Assembly (NCBI RefSeq): GCF_001043895.1
Contig: NZ_JTHF01000111.1
Span: 1-64,000, forward strand
Direction: 5' to 3'
Origin: Methylobacterium indicum
Lineage (GTDB): Bacteria; Pseudomonadota; Alphaproteobacteria; Rhizobiales; Beijerinckiaceae
DNA length: 64,000 nucleotides
Numbering within the stretch: the first letter of the stretch is position 1; each line of letters starts with the position of its first letter. The translations under genes and the position numbers were made by a program. The notes beneath the pieces were generated by a model. It was not told where the DNA came from. It searched no databases and saw only the letters and a list, made by a program, of their open reading frames with translations. Of this stretch, positions 36,986 through 45,098 are shown piece by piece.

Positions 36986-38275
36986 ATGCGCGACCAGCAC
37001 CCCCTCACCCTCATGCTGATCGGCTCCGGCGGGCGCGAGCACGCGCTCGCCTGGAAGCTCGCCCAGAGCCCGCTCTGCCGGCGCCTGCTCATCGCCCCCG
37101 GCAATCCCGGCACGGCCGCCCACGGCACCAACCTGTCCCTCGACGTCACCGACCACGCCGCGGTGATCGCGGCCTGCCGTCAGGAGGGCGTCGATTTCGT
37201 CGTCGTCGGCCCCGAGGCGCCCCTGGTGGCGGGCCTCGTCGACGCGCTCTCGGGGGCCGGGATCCGGGCCTTCGGCCCGAACGCGGCCGCGGCCCAGCTC
37301 GAAGGCTCGAAGGCCTTCACCAAGGAACTCTGCCGGGACTTCGCGATCCCGACCGCCGCCTTCGCGCGCTTCCGGGAGGTCGAGCCGGCGCTCGCTCATC
37401 TCCGTGCCGGCCGCATCCCGGTCGTCGTCAAGGCGGATGGTCTTGCCGCCGGCAAGGGCGTGGTGGTGGCCGAGACGCTGGAACAAGCGGAGGCCGCGGT
37501 CGAAAACATGCTCGGCGGCGGGATGGGCGCCGCCGGAGCCGAGGTGGTGATCGAGGCGTGCATGGTCGGCGAGGAGGCGAGCCTGTTCGCGCTGTGCGAC
37601 GGCACCCGCGCCGTGCCGCTCGGCACCGCGCAGGACCACAAGCGCGTCCACGACGGCGACCTCGGCCCGAATACCGGCGGCATGGGCGCCTACTCGCCCG
37701 CCCCCGTCCTGACGCCGGAGCTCGAAGCCGAGGTGATGGCGCGGATCATCCGCCCGACCCTCGACGGCATGCGGGCGCGGGGTACGCCGTTCTCGGGCAT
37801 CCTCTACGCCGGCCTGATGCTGACGGACGAGGGCCCGATGCTGATCGAGTACAACACCCGCTTCGGCGATCCCGAATGCGAGGTGCTGATGCCGCGCCTC
37901 GCCTCCGATCTGGTGCCGCTGCTGCTCGCGGCCGCCGAGGGCGACCTCTCGGGCGTCGTGCCGGAGTGGCGCGACGAGGTGGCGCTGACCGTCATCATGG
38001 CCGCCCCCGGCTATCCCGGCACCGTCGCCAAGGGTTCGGAGATCCGCGGGCTCGCCGAGGCCGAGGCGGCCGGCGCCCTGGTGTTCCAGGCCGGCACGAA
38101 GCGCGACGGCGCGCGGCTCGTCGCCGATGGCGGCCGGGTGCTGGCGGTGACGGCGCTGGGCCGCGACGTGCGGGAGGCGCAGAGCCGGGCCTACGCGGCC
38201 CTCGACAGGATCGACTGGCCGGAGGGGTTTTGCCGCCGCGACATCGGCTGGCGCGCGGTGGCCCGCGAGACCTGA
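36986..38275 (+). CDS. purD: Phosphoribosylamine-glycine ligase
   Basis: 429 residues, full-length ATP-grasp enzyme of purine synthesis (GAR synthetase). [33 protein letters not shown], the ATP-grasp loop [16 protein letters not shown], the signature [19 protein letters not shown] and [10 protein letters not shown] are all present. Divergent from xseA with a 155-base gap that should hold both promoters. ATG 36986 is the first usable start ahead of the conserved region. Confidence 0.98.
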   Translation: MRDQHPLTLMLIGSGGREHALAWKLAQSPLCRRLLIAPGNPGTAAHGTNLSLDVTDHAAVIAACRQEGVDFVVVGPEAPLVAGLVDALSGAGIRAFGPNAAAAQLEGSKAFTKELCRDFAIPTAAFARFREVEPALAHLRAGRIPVVVKADGLAAGKGVVVAETLEQAEAAVENMLGGGMGAAGAEVVIEACMVGEEASLFALCDGTRAVPLGTAQDHKRVHDGDLGPNTGGMGAYSPAPVLTPELEAEVMARIIRPTLDGMRARGTPFSGILYAGLMLTDEGPMLIEYNTRFGDPECEVLMPRLASDLVPLLLAAAEGDLSGVVPEWRDEVALTVIMAAPGYPGTVAKGSEIRGLAEAEAAGALVFQAGTKRDGARLVADGGRVLAVTALGRDVREAQSRAYAALDRIDWPEGFCRRDIGWRAVARET

Positions 38276-38348
38276 GCCTTCCTCGTGCGTTAGCCCCGAC
38301 GAGGGCCCGTGTCCCGGCGCGGGCCCGACGACCCTTGGGGAGCGCCCG

Positions 38349-39257
38349 ATGCCCGCCGACCTGTTTCCCGGCTTCACCTCGCACTGGATCGACCTGCCCG
38401 ACGGGCGCTTCTTCGCCCGGGCCGGCGGCGCCGAGGGCGCGCCGCCGCTCGTGCTGCTGCACGGCTTTCCCCAGACCCATGCCTGCTGGCACCGGATCGC
38501 CCCGGCGCTCGCCCGCACCCACCGGGTGATCTGCCTCGACCTCAAGGGCTACGGCTGGTCGGCGGCGCCGAAGGGCGATCCCGCCCACCAGGACTATTCC
38601 AAGCGCCAGATGGGCCGCGAGGTGGTGGCGGTGATGGAGCGGCTGGGCCATGTCCGCTTCGGGCTCGTCGGCCACGACCGCGGCGCCCGGGTCGGCTACC
38701 GCCTCGCCCTCGACGAGCCGGGCCGCATCGACCGCCTCGCCCTCCTCGACATCGTGCCGACGGTCTCGCAATGGCGGACGATGGAGCGGGAGCCCGACGC
38801 CTACCCGCATTGGCGCTTCCTGGCGCAACCCGCGCCCATCCCCGAGACGGAGATCGGCAAGGCGCCGATCCCCTACTACGAGGACCTGCTGCGCCTCTGG
38901 ACAGGCTCCGGCACCCTCGACGCCTTCTCGCCCGGCGCCCTCGACCTCTACCGCCAGAGCTGGAACGTGCCCGAGCGCATCCACGCCAGCTGCGAGGATT
39001 ATCGCGCCGGGGCCGGACCCGACCGGGCCGCCGACGAGGCCGATCTCGCCGAAGGACGACGCCTCGCCGGTCCTCTCCTGGTCCTGGTCGCCGACCGTTT
39101 CGTCGGCAGGAACGGCCTCGACCCGGTGCGCCAGGCCTGGACCGGCACCTTCGCGCCGGAGGACACGACCTTCGAGATCGTCCCCTCGGGCCATTTCGTC
39201 GCCGAGGAGAATCCGGAGGCAATGCTGCCGATCCTGGAGCAGTTCTTCGGCGCGTGA
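38349..39257 (+). CDS. Alpha/beta hydrolase, fluoroacetate/haloacetate dehalogenase-like
   Basis: 302 residues. The active-site pattern matches fluoroacetate dehalogenases: nucleophile Asp110 in GHDRGARVGYR with carboxylate-binding Arg111 and Arg114, the halide pocket pair His154-Trp155 (YPHWRF), Tyr in CEDYRAGA, and catalytic His in PSGHFVAEE. HGFPQT forms the oxyanion region. It should release halide from haloacetates by way of an aspartyl ester; C-F versus C-Cl preference is not readable from sequence. Ribosome site GGGGAGCG precedes ATG 38349. Stands alone; copy B of the hairpin repeat follows. Confidence 0.88.
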   Translation: MPADLFPGFTSHWIDLPDGRFFARAGGAEGAPPLVLLHGFPQTHACWHRIAPALARTHRVICLDLKGYGWSAAPKGDPAHQDYSKRQMGREVVAVMERLGHVRFGLVGHDRGARVGYRLALDEPGRIDRLALLDIVPTVSQWRTMEREPDAYPHWRFLAQPAPIPETEIGKAPIPYYEDLLRLWTGSGTLDAFSPGALDLYRQSWNVPERIHASCEDYRAGAGPDRAADEADLAEGRRLAGPLLVLVADRFVGRNGLDPVRQAWTGTFAPEDTTFEIVPSGHFVAEENPEAMLPILEQFFGA

Positions 39258-39352
39258 TCTGCGAGGCGACACGGTATGGGAGGACGCGCGGGTTTTTCCT
39301 CTCCCCGCGGGCGGTCGGCGGTAGGGCTGTCCGGGAAGAAAATAGAGCGGCT

Positions 39353-39530
39353 CCCCTCTCCCGTGTGGGAGAGGGGCCGGGGGATCGAAGATCCCGCGTG
39401 AGGGTGACACGCTTCCGAGTCAGGCTCTGACCGTCCCGCTGTCAGCACGACGTTCAGTGCTTGGATAAGAACCGTATCACCCTCGCGCGATCTTCGATCG
39501 CCCCTACCCCTCTCCCACACGGGAGAGGGG
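39353..39530. repeat. Composite inverted-hairpin element, copy B
   Basis: Intact copy. Hairpin 39353-39376 has arms CCCCTCTCCC / GGGAGAGGGG and loop GTGT; hairpin 39507-39530 has the same arms with loop ACAC, so the two are inverted copies. Inner parts also pair: GATCGAAGATC then GCGTGAGGGTGA against TCACCCTCGCGCGATC then TTCGATC. The whole 178-base unit is an imperfect inverted repeat. The 493-base gap 39258-39750 otherwise holds no gene. Confidence 0.85.
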
Positions 39531-39750
39531 ATCCCGCGCTTGATTCTTGAAGGGCTTTTCCCCCGACAGCCCTTTGCCACCGGGAGGAGGCGAGAACCCG
39601 CGCCGCTCTCATCCCGTATCCGGTCTCGCCCGACCCGGCAGACCCGCGCAGGGCGGATGACCGCTCCCCGCCCGGGACCGTAGCGGGCGCGCGGCCCCTG
39701 CGGCACAACCCGGGCGGGCGGATGATCGCGTTCGCCCGGGGGAAACATCC

Positions 39751-40626
39751 GTGGGTCTGATCTACGCGCTCGGCGCCTTCCTGAGCTGGGGCCTCGTCGT
39801 CCCGGTTCACTTCCGCCTGCTCGACGGGGTGCCGGCCTGGGGCATCCTCGCCCACCGCATTCTCTGGTCGAGCGTGTTCGTGACCCTGCTGCTCGTCGGT
39901 CTGCGGCTGATGCGGCGGGGGCCGGTGATCGGCTTCCAGCGCCGCCACCTCTTCCTGCTGCTCTCCGCCCTGATCGTCGCGGGCAACTGGTCATTGTACC
40001 TGTGGGCGGTGCAGAACGGCCGGATGCTCGACGCGAGCCTGGGCTACTTCATCAACCCCCTCGTCAACGTCGCGCTCGGCGCCCTGGTCCTGCGCGAATC
40101 CCTGCGTCCGCTCCAGCTCGCCGCGGTGGCGCTCGCGGCCATCGGCGTCGTCGCGGCGGTGGTGGCGGCGGGCGCGCTGCCCTGGATCGCGCTCGCGCTC
40201 GCGGTCAGCTTCGCGGTCTATGCCCTGATCCGCAAGCTGGTGCCGATCGACCCGATCCTCGGGCTCGGCGCCGAGACCTTCGCGCTCCTGCCGCTGGCGC
40301 TCGCCTACCTCGCCCTCACCCCGACGCCCCCCGGGCTCGGGACCGGGCAATGGCTGCTCCTGATGCTCACCGGCGTCACCACAGCCGTCCCGCTGATGTG
40401 GTTCGCGGCCGCCGCCTCGCGTCTCAAGCTCTCGACCATCGGCCTGCTGCAATACCTCTCGCCGTCCTGCCTGCTGGGCCTGAGCGTGCTGGTCTACGGC
40501 GAGTCCCTGCCGCTCTCCCGGGTGCTGGTCTTCGGGCTGATCTGGGCGGGACTGGCGCTCTACGCCCTCGACGCGGCGCGTCCGCGCCGCGTGGTCGCGC
40601 CGGCTCCCGAGAACAGGCCAGCCTGA
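39751..40626 (+). CDS. rarD: EamA-family transporter RarD
   Basis: 291 residues with about ten membrane helices in two EamA halves. Signature features of RarD: GLIYALGAFLSWGLVVPVHF, HRILWSSVF, NWSLYLWAVQNGRMLDASLG and YFINPLVNV, plus LQYLSPSCLLGLSVLVYGE. E. coli RarD was named for chloramphenicol resistance; the natural substrate is unknown. GTG 39751 lies before the conserved start; GGGGGAAACATCC upstream gives a weak ribosome site. Confidence 0.93.
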   Translation: MGLIYALGAFLSWGLVVPVHFRLLDGVPAWGILAHRILWSSVFVTLLLVGLRLMRRGPVIGFQRRHLFLLLSALIVAGNWSLYLWAVQNGRMLDASLGYFINPLVNVALGALVLRESLRPLQLAAVALAAIGVVAAVVAAGALPWIALALAVSFAVYALIRKLVPIDPILGLGAETFALLPLALAYLALTPTPPGLGTGQWLLLMLTGVTTAVPLMWFAAAASRLKLSTIGLLQYLSPSCLLGLSVLVYGESLPLSRVLVFGLIWAGLALYALDAARPRRVVAPAPENRPA

Positions 40627-40711
40627 CGCAAGCCCCACCGGTCAAGCTTCCCCCGTCCAACCATAATCGCCGGGCTTTGTCGCCTCACGCGACGAATCGG
40701 CGGGGGCCGCG

Positions 40712-40879
40712 ATGATCCTGGGCGATGTGAATGTGGGCGACGTGCACCTGGGTGACGCGAACCTGGACCACGCGAAGACGAGGGACGGGACGGGGCCCCA
40801 TCCGGTCTGGCTGGTGGTCGGGCCCTGGGCGATGTTCGCCGTGGTGGTGGGCGGCTTCCTCGCCCGCTGGTGGCCGTGA
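40712..40879 (+). CDS. Small single-span membrane protein
   Basis: 55 residues. The N-terminus is a run of five-residue-like repeats (LGDVNV, GDVHL, GDANL, DHAKT), followed by one hydrophobic span VWLVVGPWAMFAVVVGGFLA and a final RWWP. The repeat style recalls pentapeptide-repeat proteins but is too short to fold as one. Weak ribosome site. Confidence is moderate: reading frame, codon use and membrane span look genuine, but no family is recognised. Convergent with the SDR gene across a strong hairpin. Confidence 0.55.
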   Translation: MILGDVNVGDVHLGDANLDHAKTRDGTGPHPVWLVVGPWAMFAVVVGGFLARWWP

Positions 40880-40938
40880 CCGGCAGCCGCCGCGGCGGGA
40901 CCCGATGCAGGCCGGAGACCGAACAATCCGGCGCACGA

Positions 40939-40975
40939 GAGCAGCGCCCGATCGCGGTGCAACCGGGCGCTGCTC
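40939..40975. terminator. Bidirectional hairpin between the small membrane protein and the SDR
   Basis: Perfect 12-base stem GAGCAGCGCCCG / CGGGCGCTGCTC with a 13-base loop, between two convergent genes. No T run. Confidence 0.6.
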
Positions 40976-41009
40976 CAGATCTCCGATTTCAAGGCTCGAG
41001 GCGACCGCT

Positions 41010-41777
41010 CTACGTGAGCATCTGCAGGTCGCCATCCACCGCCAGCGCCTGGCCCGAGATGGTCTTGCCGCGCGCCGAGGCGAGGAACAGGATCTGGTCG
41101 GCGAGCTGGCGGGCCGTGACGTAATCCTTGATCGAGGCCGCCGCGAAGGCCGCGCTCTCCATCTCGGAGAAGCTGATCCCGCGCTGCTGCGCCTTGGCCT
41201 CCAGCACCCGGCGCTGGCGGTCGCCGGCGACGATGCCGGGGAGCACCGCGTTGACCCGGATGCCGTCGGGCCCGAGCTCCCGCGACAGCGACTTGGTGAA
41301 GCCGATCACCGCCCATTTCGCCGCCGCGTAGGGCGTGCGCAGCGGGAAGCCGAAGCGGCCCGCCGCCGAGGACAGGTTGACGATCGACGGGTTGGCGCTC
41401 CGGCGCAGCTGCGGCACCGCGAGGCGCACGCAATTGAACTGCCCGGTGATGCAGATGTCGAGGGTGCGGTCCCAGTCCTCCGGGTTGATCTCCTCGACAC
41501 GGCCCGTCGGCCCGGCGATGCCGGCATTGTTGACGAGGCAATCGAGGCCGCCGAGCGCCGCGTCGGCTTCCGCGAACAGACGGGCGATGTCCTCGCGCGA
41601 GGCGACGTCGGCATGGGTGCCGGTGATCCCCGTCGGCAGGGCTGCGAGCGCATCGCGGTCGACGTCGCAGACATGGACCTGCGCGCCCTCCTCCCGGAAG
41701 GCCTGCGCCACCTCGAGCCCGATGCCGCCGGCCCCCGCGGTGACCAGCACCTTCAGGCCGCCCAGTCCCATCTCCAT
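41010..41777 (-). CDS. SDR-family oxidoreductase
   Basis: 255 residues, classical short-chain dehydrogenase. TAGAGGIGLEVA binds NAD(P), NNAG lies near residue 87, and the catalytic Ser (NLSSAAG) and YAAAK are present; VDGDLQMLT closes the fold. ATG 41777 has GGAGG six bases upstream. It lies 28 bases after the GntR gene on the same strand and diverges from the ABC/BKACE genes. It probably oxidises an alcohol group in the same catabolic route; substrate not known. Confidence 0.9.
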   Translation of the reverse strand: MEMGLGGLKVLVTAGAGGIGLEVAQAFREEGAQVHVCDVDRDALAALPTGITGTHADVASREDIARLFAEADAALGGLDCLVNNAGIAGPTGRVEEINPEDWDRTLDICITGQFNCVRLAVPQLRRSANPSIVNLSSAAGRFGFPLRTPYAAAKWAVIGFTKSLSRELGPDGIRVNAVLPGIVAGDRQRRVLEAKAQQRGISFSEMESAAFAAASIKDYVTARQLADQILFLASARGKTISGQALAVDGDLQMLT

Positions 41778-41805
41778 GATGATCCTCCGTTGTGGGGCGC
41801 CGGGC

Positions 41806-42540
41806 TCAGGAGGCCAGGCGACCGGTCGCTTCGATGAAGGCGGCGCTGCCGGCGATGTCGGCGGCGAGCGCGGCGCGGGCGCCCTCGGGGTCTCCCGTCG
41901 CGAGGGCTGCCACGAGGCGCGCGTGGTGCGCCTCGGCCCCGCCCTCGGCGAGGCGGCGGGGCGAGGAGCGCATGTCGAGGTTGAGCACCGGGCCGATGCG
42001 CAGCCATAGCCCCTCGATGATCGCGACGAGCGAGGGCAGGCCGGCGGCGGCATAGACCGCGAAGTGCAGGTCGCGGTTCGCCCGCATCGCCCGCTCCAGA
42101 TCGGGCGCGTCGGCCCGGACCTCGCTGCGGAACGCCGCGTCGTGGGCCCGGATCGCCGCGAGGTCGCCCGGTCCGCAGGCCTGGGCGGCCTCCGCCGCCG
42201 CGAATCCTTCGACGGCGATCCGCACCCGGGTCAGCTCCCGGAATTTTTTGAGCGTGATCACCGGCACCCGCACCGCGCGGTTCGGCAGCACCTCCAGGGC
42301 CTCGTCGGCGACGAGGCGCGACACCGCCTCGCGGGCCGGCATCATCGAGGTGCCGAGCCGCTCCGCCACCGTGCGCAGGGACAGCCGCTCGCCGGGTGCC
42401 AGCTCGCCGGCGATCAGGAGATCGCGCAGCGCGTCGTAGACCTGGGTGCCCAGTGTGATCCGCCCGGGAGGCGGGAGAGCCTCCGGGTCGGGCCGAGCGC
42501 GCGCCTCCACGGCAGCGCCATGCAAGTCCCGCCTCTGCAA
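41806..42540 (-). CDS. GntR-family regulator, FadR/FCD type
   Basis: 244 residues. The winged-helix domain (about 28-95) has LGTQVYDALRDLLIAGELAP, LSLRTVAERLGTSMMPAREA and VSRLVADEALEVLPNRAVRV. The all-helical FCD effector domain (100-244) carries the usual metal-binding Asp/His set (RANRDLHFAVYAAAG, AEAHHARLVAAL). The start is deduced: TTG 42540 follows an ideal GGGAGGAGGT six bases away, whereas the longer GTG frame from 42636 adds non-conserved sequence. It probably senses the substrate or an intermediate and controls both its own SDR operon and the divergent transporter operon through the palindrome at 42629. Confidence 0.88.
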   Translation of the reverse strand: MQRRDLHGAAVEARARPDPEALPPPGRITLGTQVYDALRDLLIAGELAPGERLSLRTVAERLGTSMMPAREAVSRLVADEALEVLPNRAVRVPVITLKKFRELTRVRIAVEGFAAAEAAQACGPGDLAAIRAHDAAFRSEVRADAPDLERAMRANRDLHFAVYAAAGLPSLVAIIEGLWLRIGPVLNLDMRSSPRRLAEGGAEAHHARLVAALATGDPEGARAALAADIAGSAAFIEATGRLAS

Positions 42541-42628
42541 GCGCGGACCTCCTCCCTGCGTTTCCCTCCGGCGCTCCGGCGGCTTCAAGACCGTCTCGAC
42601 AGGCGCGCCGTTTGATGCCAGCCTAAGT

Positions 42629-42643
42629 GTGATCACAGATCAC
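42629..42643. promoter_or_regulatory. Candidate GntR operator
   Basis: Perfect inverted repeat GTGATC-ACA-GATCAC midway between the divergent GntR gene and the binding-protein gene. Its size fits a dimeric GntR/FCD regulator. Binding is inferred. Confidence 0.55.
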
Positions 42644-42687
42644 GGCAACCCAAACGACCGTGATCGATCTCGGGCAGGATACGCACC

Positions 42688-43953
42688 ATGACGCAGGGCT
42701 TCACCCCCACGCGCCACGCGATCACGCGCCGCCGCCTCGTGCAGGGCGGTCTCGCGGTCGGCGCCACGCTCGCGATGCCGGGCCTCGTGCGGGCGCAAGG
42801 CGCGCAGCCGATCCGCATCGGCCACCTCACGCCGCGCACCGGCTTCCTCGGGCCGCTCGGCGAATACGCCGTGATGGCGGCACAGCTCGCCGTCGAGGAG
42901 ATCAACGCCGCCGGCGGCATCGACGGCCGCAAGGTCGAGCTGCTGACCGAAGACTCGGTCAACCCCCAGACCGCGTCGAGCAAGGCCGAGCGCTACATCG
43001 AGCGCGACAAGGTCGCGGCGATCGTCGGCGAGATCTCGTCGGCCTCGGCCCTCGCCATCGGCCAGGTCGCGCAGCGGGGCAAGACGATCTTCCTCAATAC
43101 CGGCGCCAACTCGGACGCCCTGCGCGGCCAGGATTGCAAGCGCTACATGTTCCACGTCGAGGGTGCGAACTCGATGTACGTCAAGGCGGTCGGCCGCTCC
43201 TTGACCGAGCAGGGCCTCGTCAAGGGCAAGCGCTGGTACTCGCTCACCGCCGATTACGCCTTCGGCCACGACCTCCTGCGGGTCGCCAAGGGGTTCATGC
43301 AGGGGAACGGCGGCACCTTCGCGGCCGACGAACTGGTGCCGACCGACGCCACCGATTTTTCCGCCTACATGATCAAGATCCGGCAGGCGAAGCCCGACCT
43401 CGTGATCTCGAACCTCGCCGGCAACCAGATCACCAATTTCCTCAAGCAATACGCCGAGTACGGCCTGCCGTTCCCGGTCGCCGGCTTCGGCTTCGACACG
43501 GCTTTGGCCTGGGGCGCCGGCCCCGGCAACTTCGCCGGCACCTGGCCGTGCCTGTGGCACCACAAGATCGATACGCCGTCGTCCAAGGCCTTCGTCGCCG
43601 CCTTCACCAAGAAATACGGCAAGCCGCCGGAGAACCAGGCCTGGGGCGACTACAACGCGGTCAAGATCGTCGCCAAGGCGATGGCCGATACCCGCTCCAC
43701 CGAGGGCCCTAAGCTGGTCTCGTATCTGGAGGGCGGCGCGACGTTCGACGTGCAGAAGCCCCGCCCCGGCTATTTCCGTGCCCGCGACCACCAGTTCATC
43801 AGCGAGATGTACGCGATCACCGCGCTCCCCGCCGACAAGGTGAAGGACAAGTGGGACCTCTTCACCTCGACCCCGGCGATCCCGGGCCCGAACGAGGACA
43901 TGGAAGTGCTGGCCCCGACGGCGGAGGAGGCGGCGTGCAAGATGGAGGGGTGA
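42688..43953 (+). CDS. ABC transporter substrate-binding protein (branched-chain amino acid/amide type)
   Basis: 421 residues. A twin-arginine-like leader, TRRRLVQGGLAVGATLAM with processing near LVRAQG, directs it to the periplasm. The body is a type I periplasmic binding protein (Peripla_BP_6): IRIGHLTPRTGFLGPLGEYA, AAQLAVEEINAAGGIDGRKV, EISSASALAIGQVAQ. It delivers substrate to the permeases downstream. It is nearer the group for amides, urea-like and aromatic compounds than LivJ, so the ligand need not be an amino acid. Copy C of the hairpin repeat separates it from the first permease. Confidence 0.93.
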   Translation: MTQGFTPTRHAITRRRLVQGGLAVGATLAMPGLVRAQGAQPIRIGHLTPRTGFLGPLGEYAVMAAQLAVEEINAAGGIDGRKVELLTEDSVNPQTASSKAERYIERDKVAAIVGEISSASALAIGQVAQRGKTIFLNTGANSDALRGQDCKRYMFHVEGANSMYVKAVGRSLTEQGLVKGKRWYSLTADYAFGHDLLRVAKGFMQGNGGTFAADELVPTDATDFSAYMIKIRQAKPDLVISNLAGNQITNFLKQYAEYGLPFPVAGFGFDTALAWGAGPGNFAGTWPCLWHHKIDTPSSKAFVAAFTKKYGKPPENQAWGDYNAVKIVAKAMADTRSTEGPKLVSYLEGGATFDVQKPRPGYFRARDHQFISEMYAITALPADKVKDKWDLFTSTPAIPGPNEDMEVLAPTAEEAACKMEG

Positions 43954-43994
43954 CCTCTGCCGTTGCACCGAGGCTGGCAAGGTAAGACGCACCT

Positions 43995-44142
43995 CCCCTC
44001 TCCCGTGTGGGAGAGGGGCTGGGGGTGAGGGTGCTACGGGACTGAGTCGGGCTCGAACTGCCGTGCTGGCAGCTCAACGCCCAACGTCTCATTCGGAAGC
44101 GTGTCACCCTCACCCCTACCCCTCTCCCACACGGGAGAGGGG
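43995..44142. repeat. Composite inverted-hairpin element, copy C, inside the ABC operon
   Basis: Hairpin 43995-44018 (loop GTGT) and inverted hairpin 44119-44142 (loop ACAC) with the same ten-base arms CCCCTCTCCC / GGGAGAGGGG as copies A and B. GAGGGTG and GTGTCACCCTC flank the centre. It lies between the binding-protein and permease genes, the position where REP elements in malE-malF raise the amount of binding-protein mRNA. Confidence 0.85.
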
Positions 44143-44214
44143 ATCCCGCGATCTCCGTTGAAGCGGGTGGCGATCTGAAAATGACGCGAGTCCTTTTGAA
44201 TCGGAACTAACCCC

Positions 44215-45093
44215 GTGCTCCTCCTCACCCTCGCCGTCGAGCAGGTCGTGAACGGCCTGTTCCTGGGCGCGATCTACCTGCTGATCGCGCTCGGCCTGTC
44301 GCTGATCTTCAGCTTGGGCGGCATCGTCAATCTGGCCCACGGCGCGTTCTACGCGATCGGCGCCTACCTGACGATCCTGCTCTCGCCCGCACTCGGCTTC
44401 GGCGGCTCCCTCGTCGTCGCGCCCGTCCTCGTCGCGGTGATCGGCCTCCTGGTCGAGCGGTTCCTCTTCCGGCGCTTCTACCGCTCCGACCCGATCCTCT
44501 CGCTGCTCCTCACCTTCGGCCTCGCCATGGTGGCCGAGCAGGCCTTGCGGATGATCTTCGGGGCGCCGCCCCTGCCCTATGCGATCCCGCAGGCCCTGCG
44601 CGGCCAGGTCTTCCTCGGCGACTTCGTGCTGTCGCGCTACCGGCTCACCATCCTGGCGGCGGTGGTCGTGGCGGTGGCGGGCGTGTGGGTCCTGCTCCAG
44701 CGCACCACCTTCGGGCGGGTGGTCCGGGCGGGCGTCCAGAACCCCGACATGGTGGCGGCGCTCGGCATCTCGCTGAAACCCTACATGGCGACCGTGGTGG
44801 GCCTGAGCGTCGGCCTCGCGGCGCTGGCCGGGGTGATGCTGGCGCCGATCTCCGGCGTGCATCCGGCGATGGGCGCCGAGGTGCTCACCGGCGCCTTCGT
44901 GGTGGTGGTGATCGGCGGGCTCGGCTCGTTCTGGGGCGTGGTGCTCGCCGCCCTCATCGTCGGCATCGTCCGCGGCCTGATGGTGCTGGTCTATCCCGGT
45001 TTCGCCGAGGCCGCGATCTACGCCCTGATGGCGGTCATCCTGCTCGTGCGGCCCCGCGGCCTGCTCGGCGAGCGCATCCTGCGGTTCGAGTGA
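44215..45093 (+). CDS. ABC transporter permease, LivH family
   Basis: 292 residues with about eight membrane helices. LivH-type motifs: LFLGAIYLLIALGLSLIF, GIVNLAHGAFYAIGAYL, and the ATPase-contact loop region RTTFGRVVRAGVQNPDM followed by AALGI. It pairs with the LivM-type domain encoded next. GTG 44215 starts directly at the first hydrophobic segment; a ribosome site is weak (GGAACTAACCCC). The fused gene begins five bases after its stop. Confidence 0.93.
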   Translation: MLLLTLAVEQVVNGLFLGAIYLLIALGLSLIFSLGGIVNLAHGAFYAIGAYLTILLSPALGFGGSLVVAPVLVAVIGLLVERFLFRRFYRSDPILSLLLTFGLAMVAEQALRMIFGAPPLPYAIPQALRGQVFLGDFVLSRYRLTILAAVVVAVAGVWVLLQRTTFGRVVRAGVQNPDMVAALGISLKPYMATVVGLSVGLAALAGVMLAPISGVHPAMGAEVLTGAFVVVVIGGLGSFWGVVLAALIVGIVRGLMVLVYPGFAEAAIYALMAVILLVRPRGLLGERILRFE

Positions 45094-45098
45094 CGACC

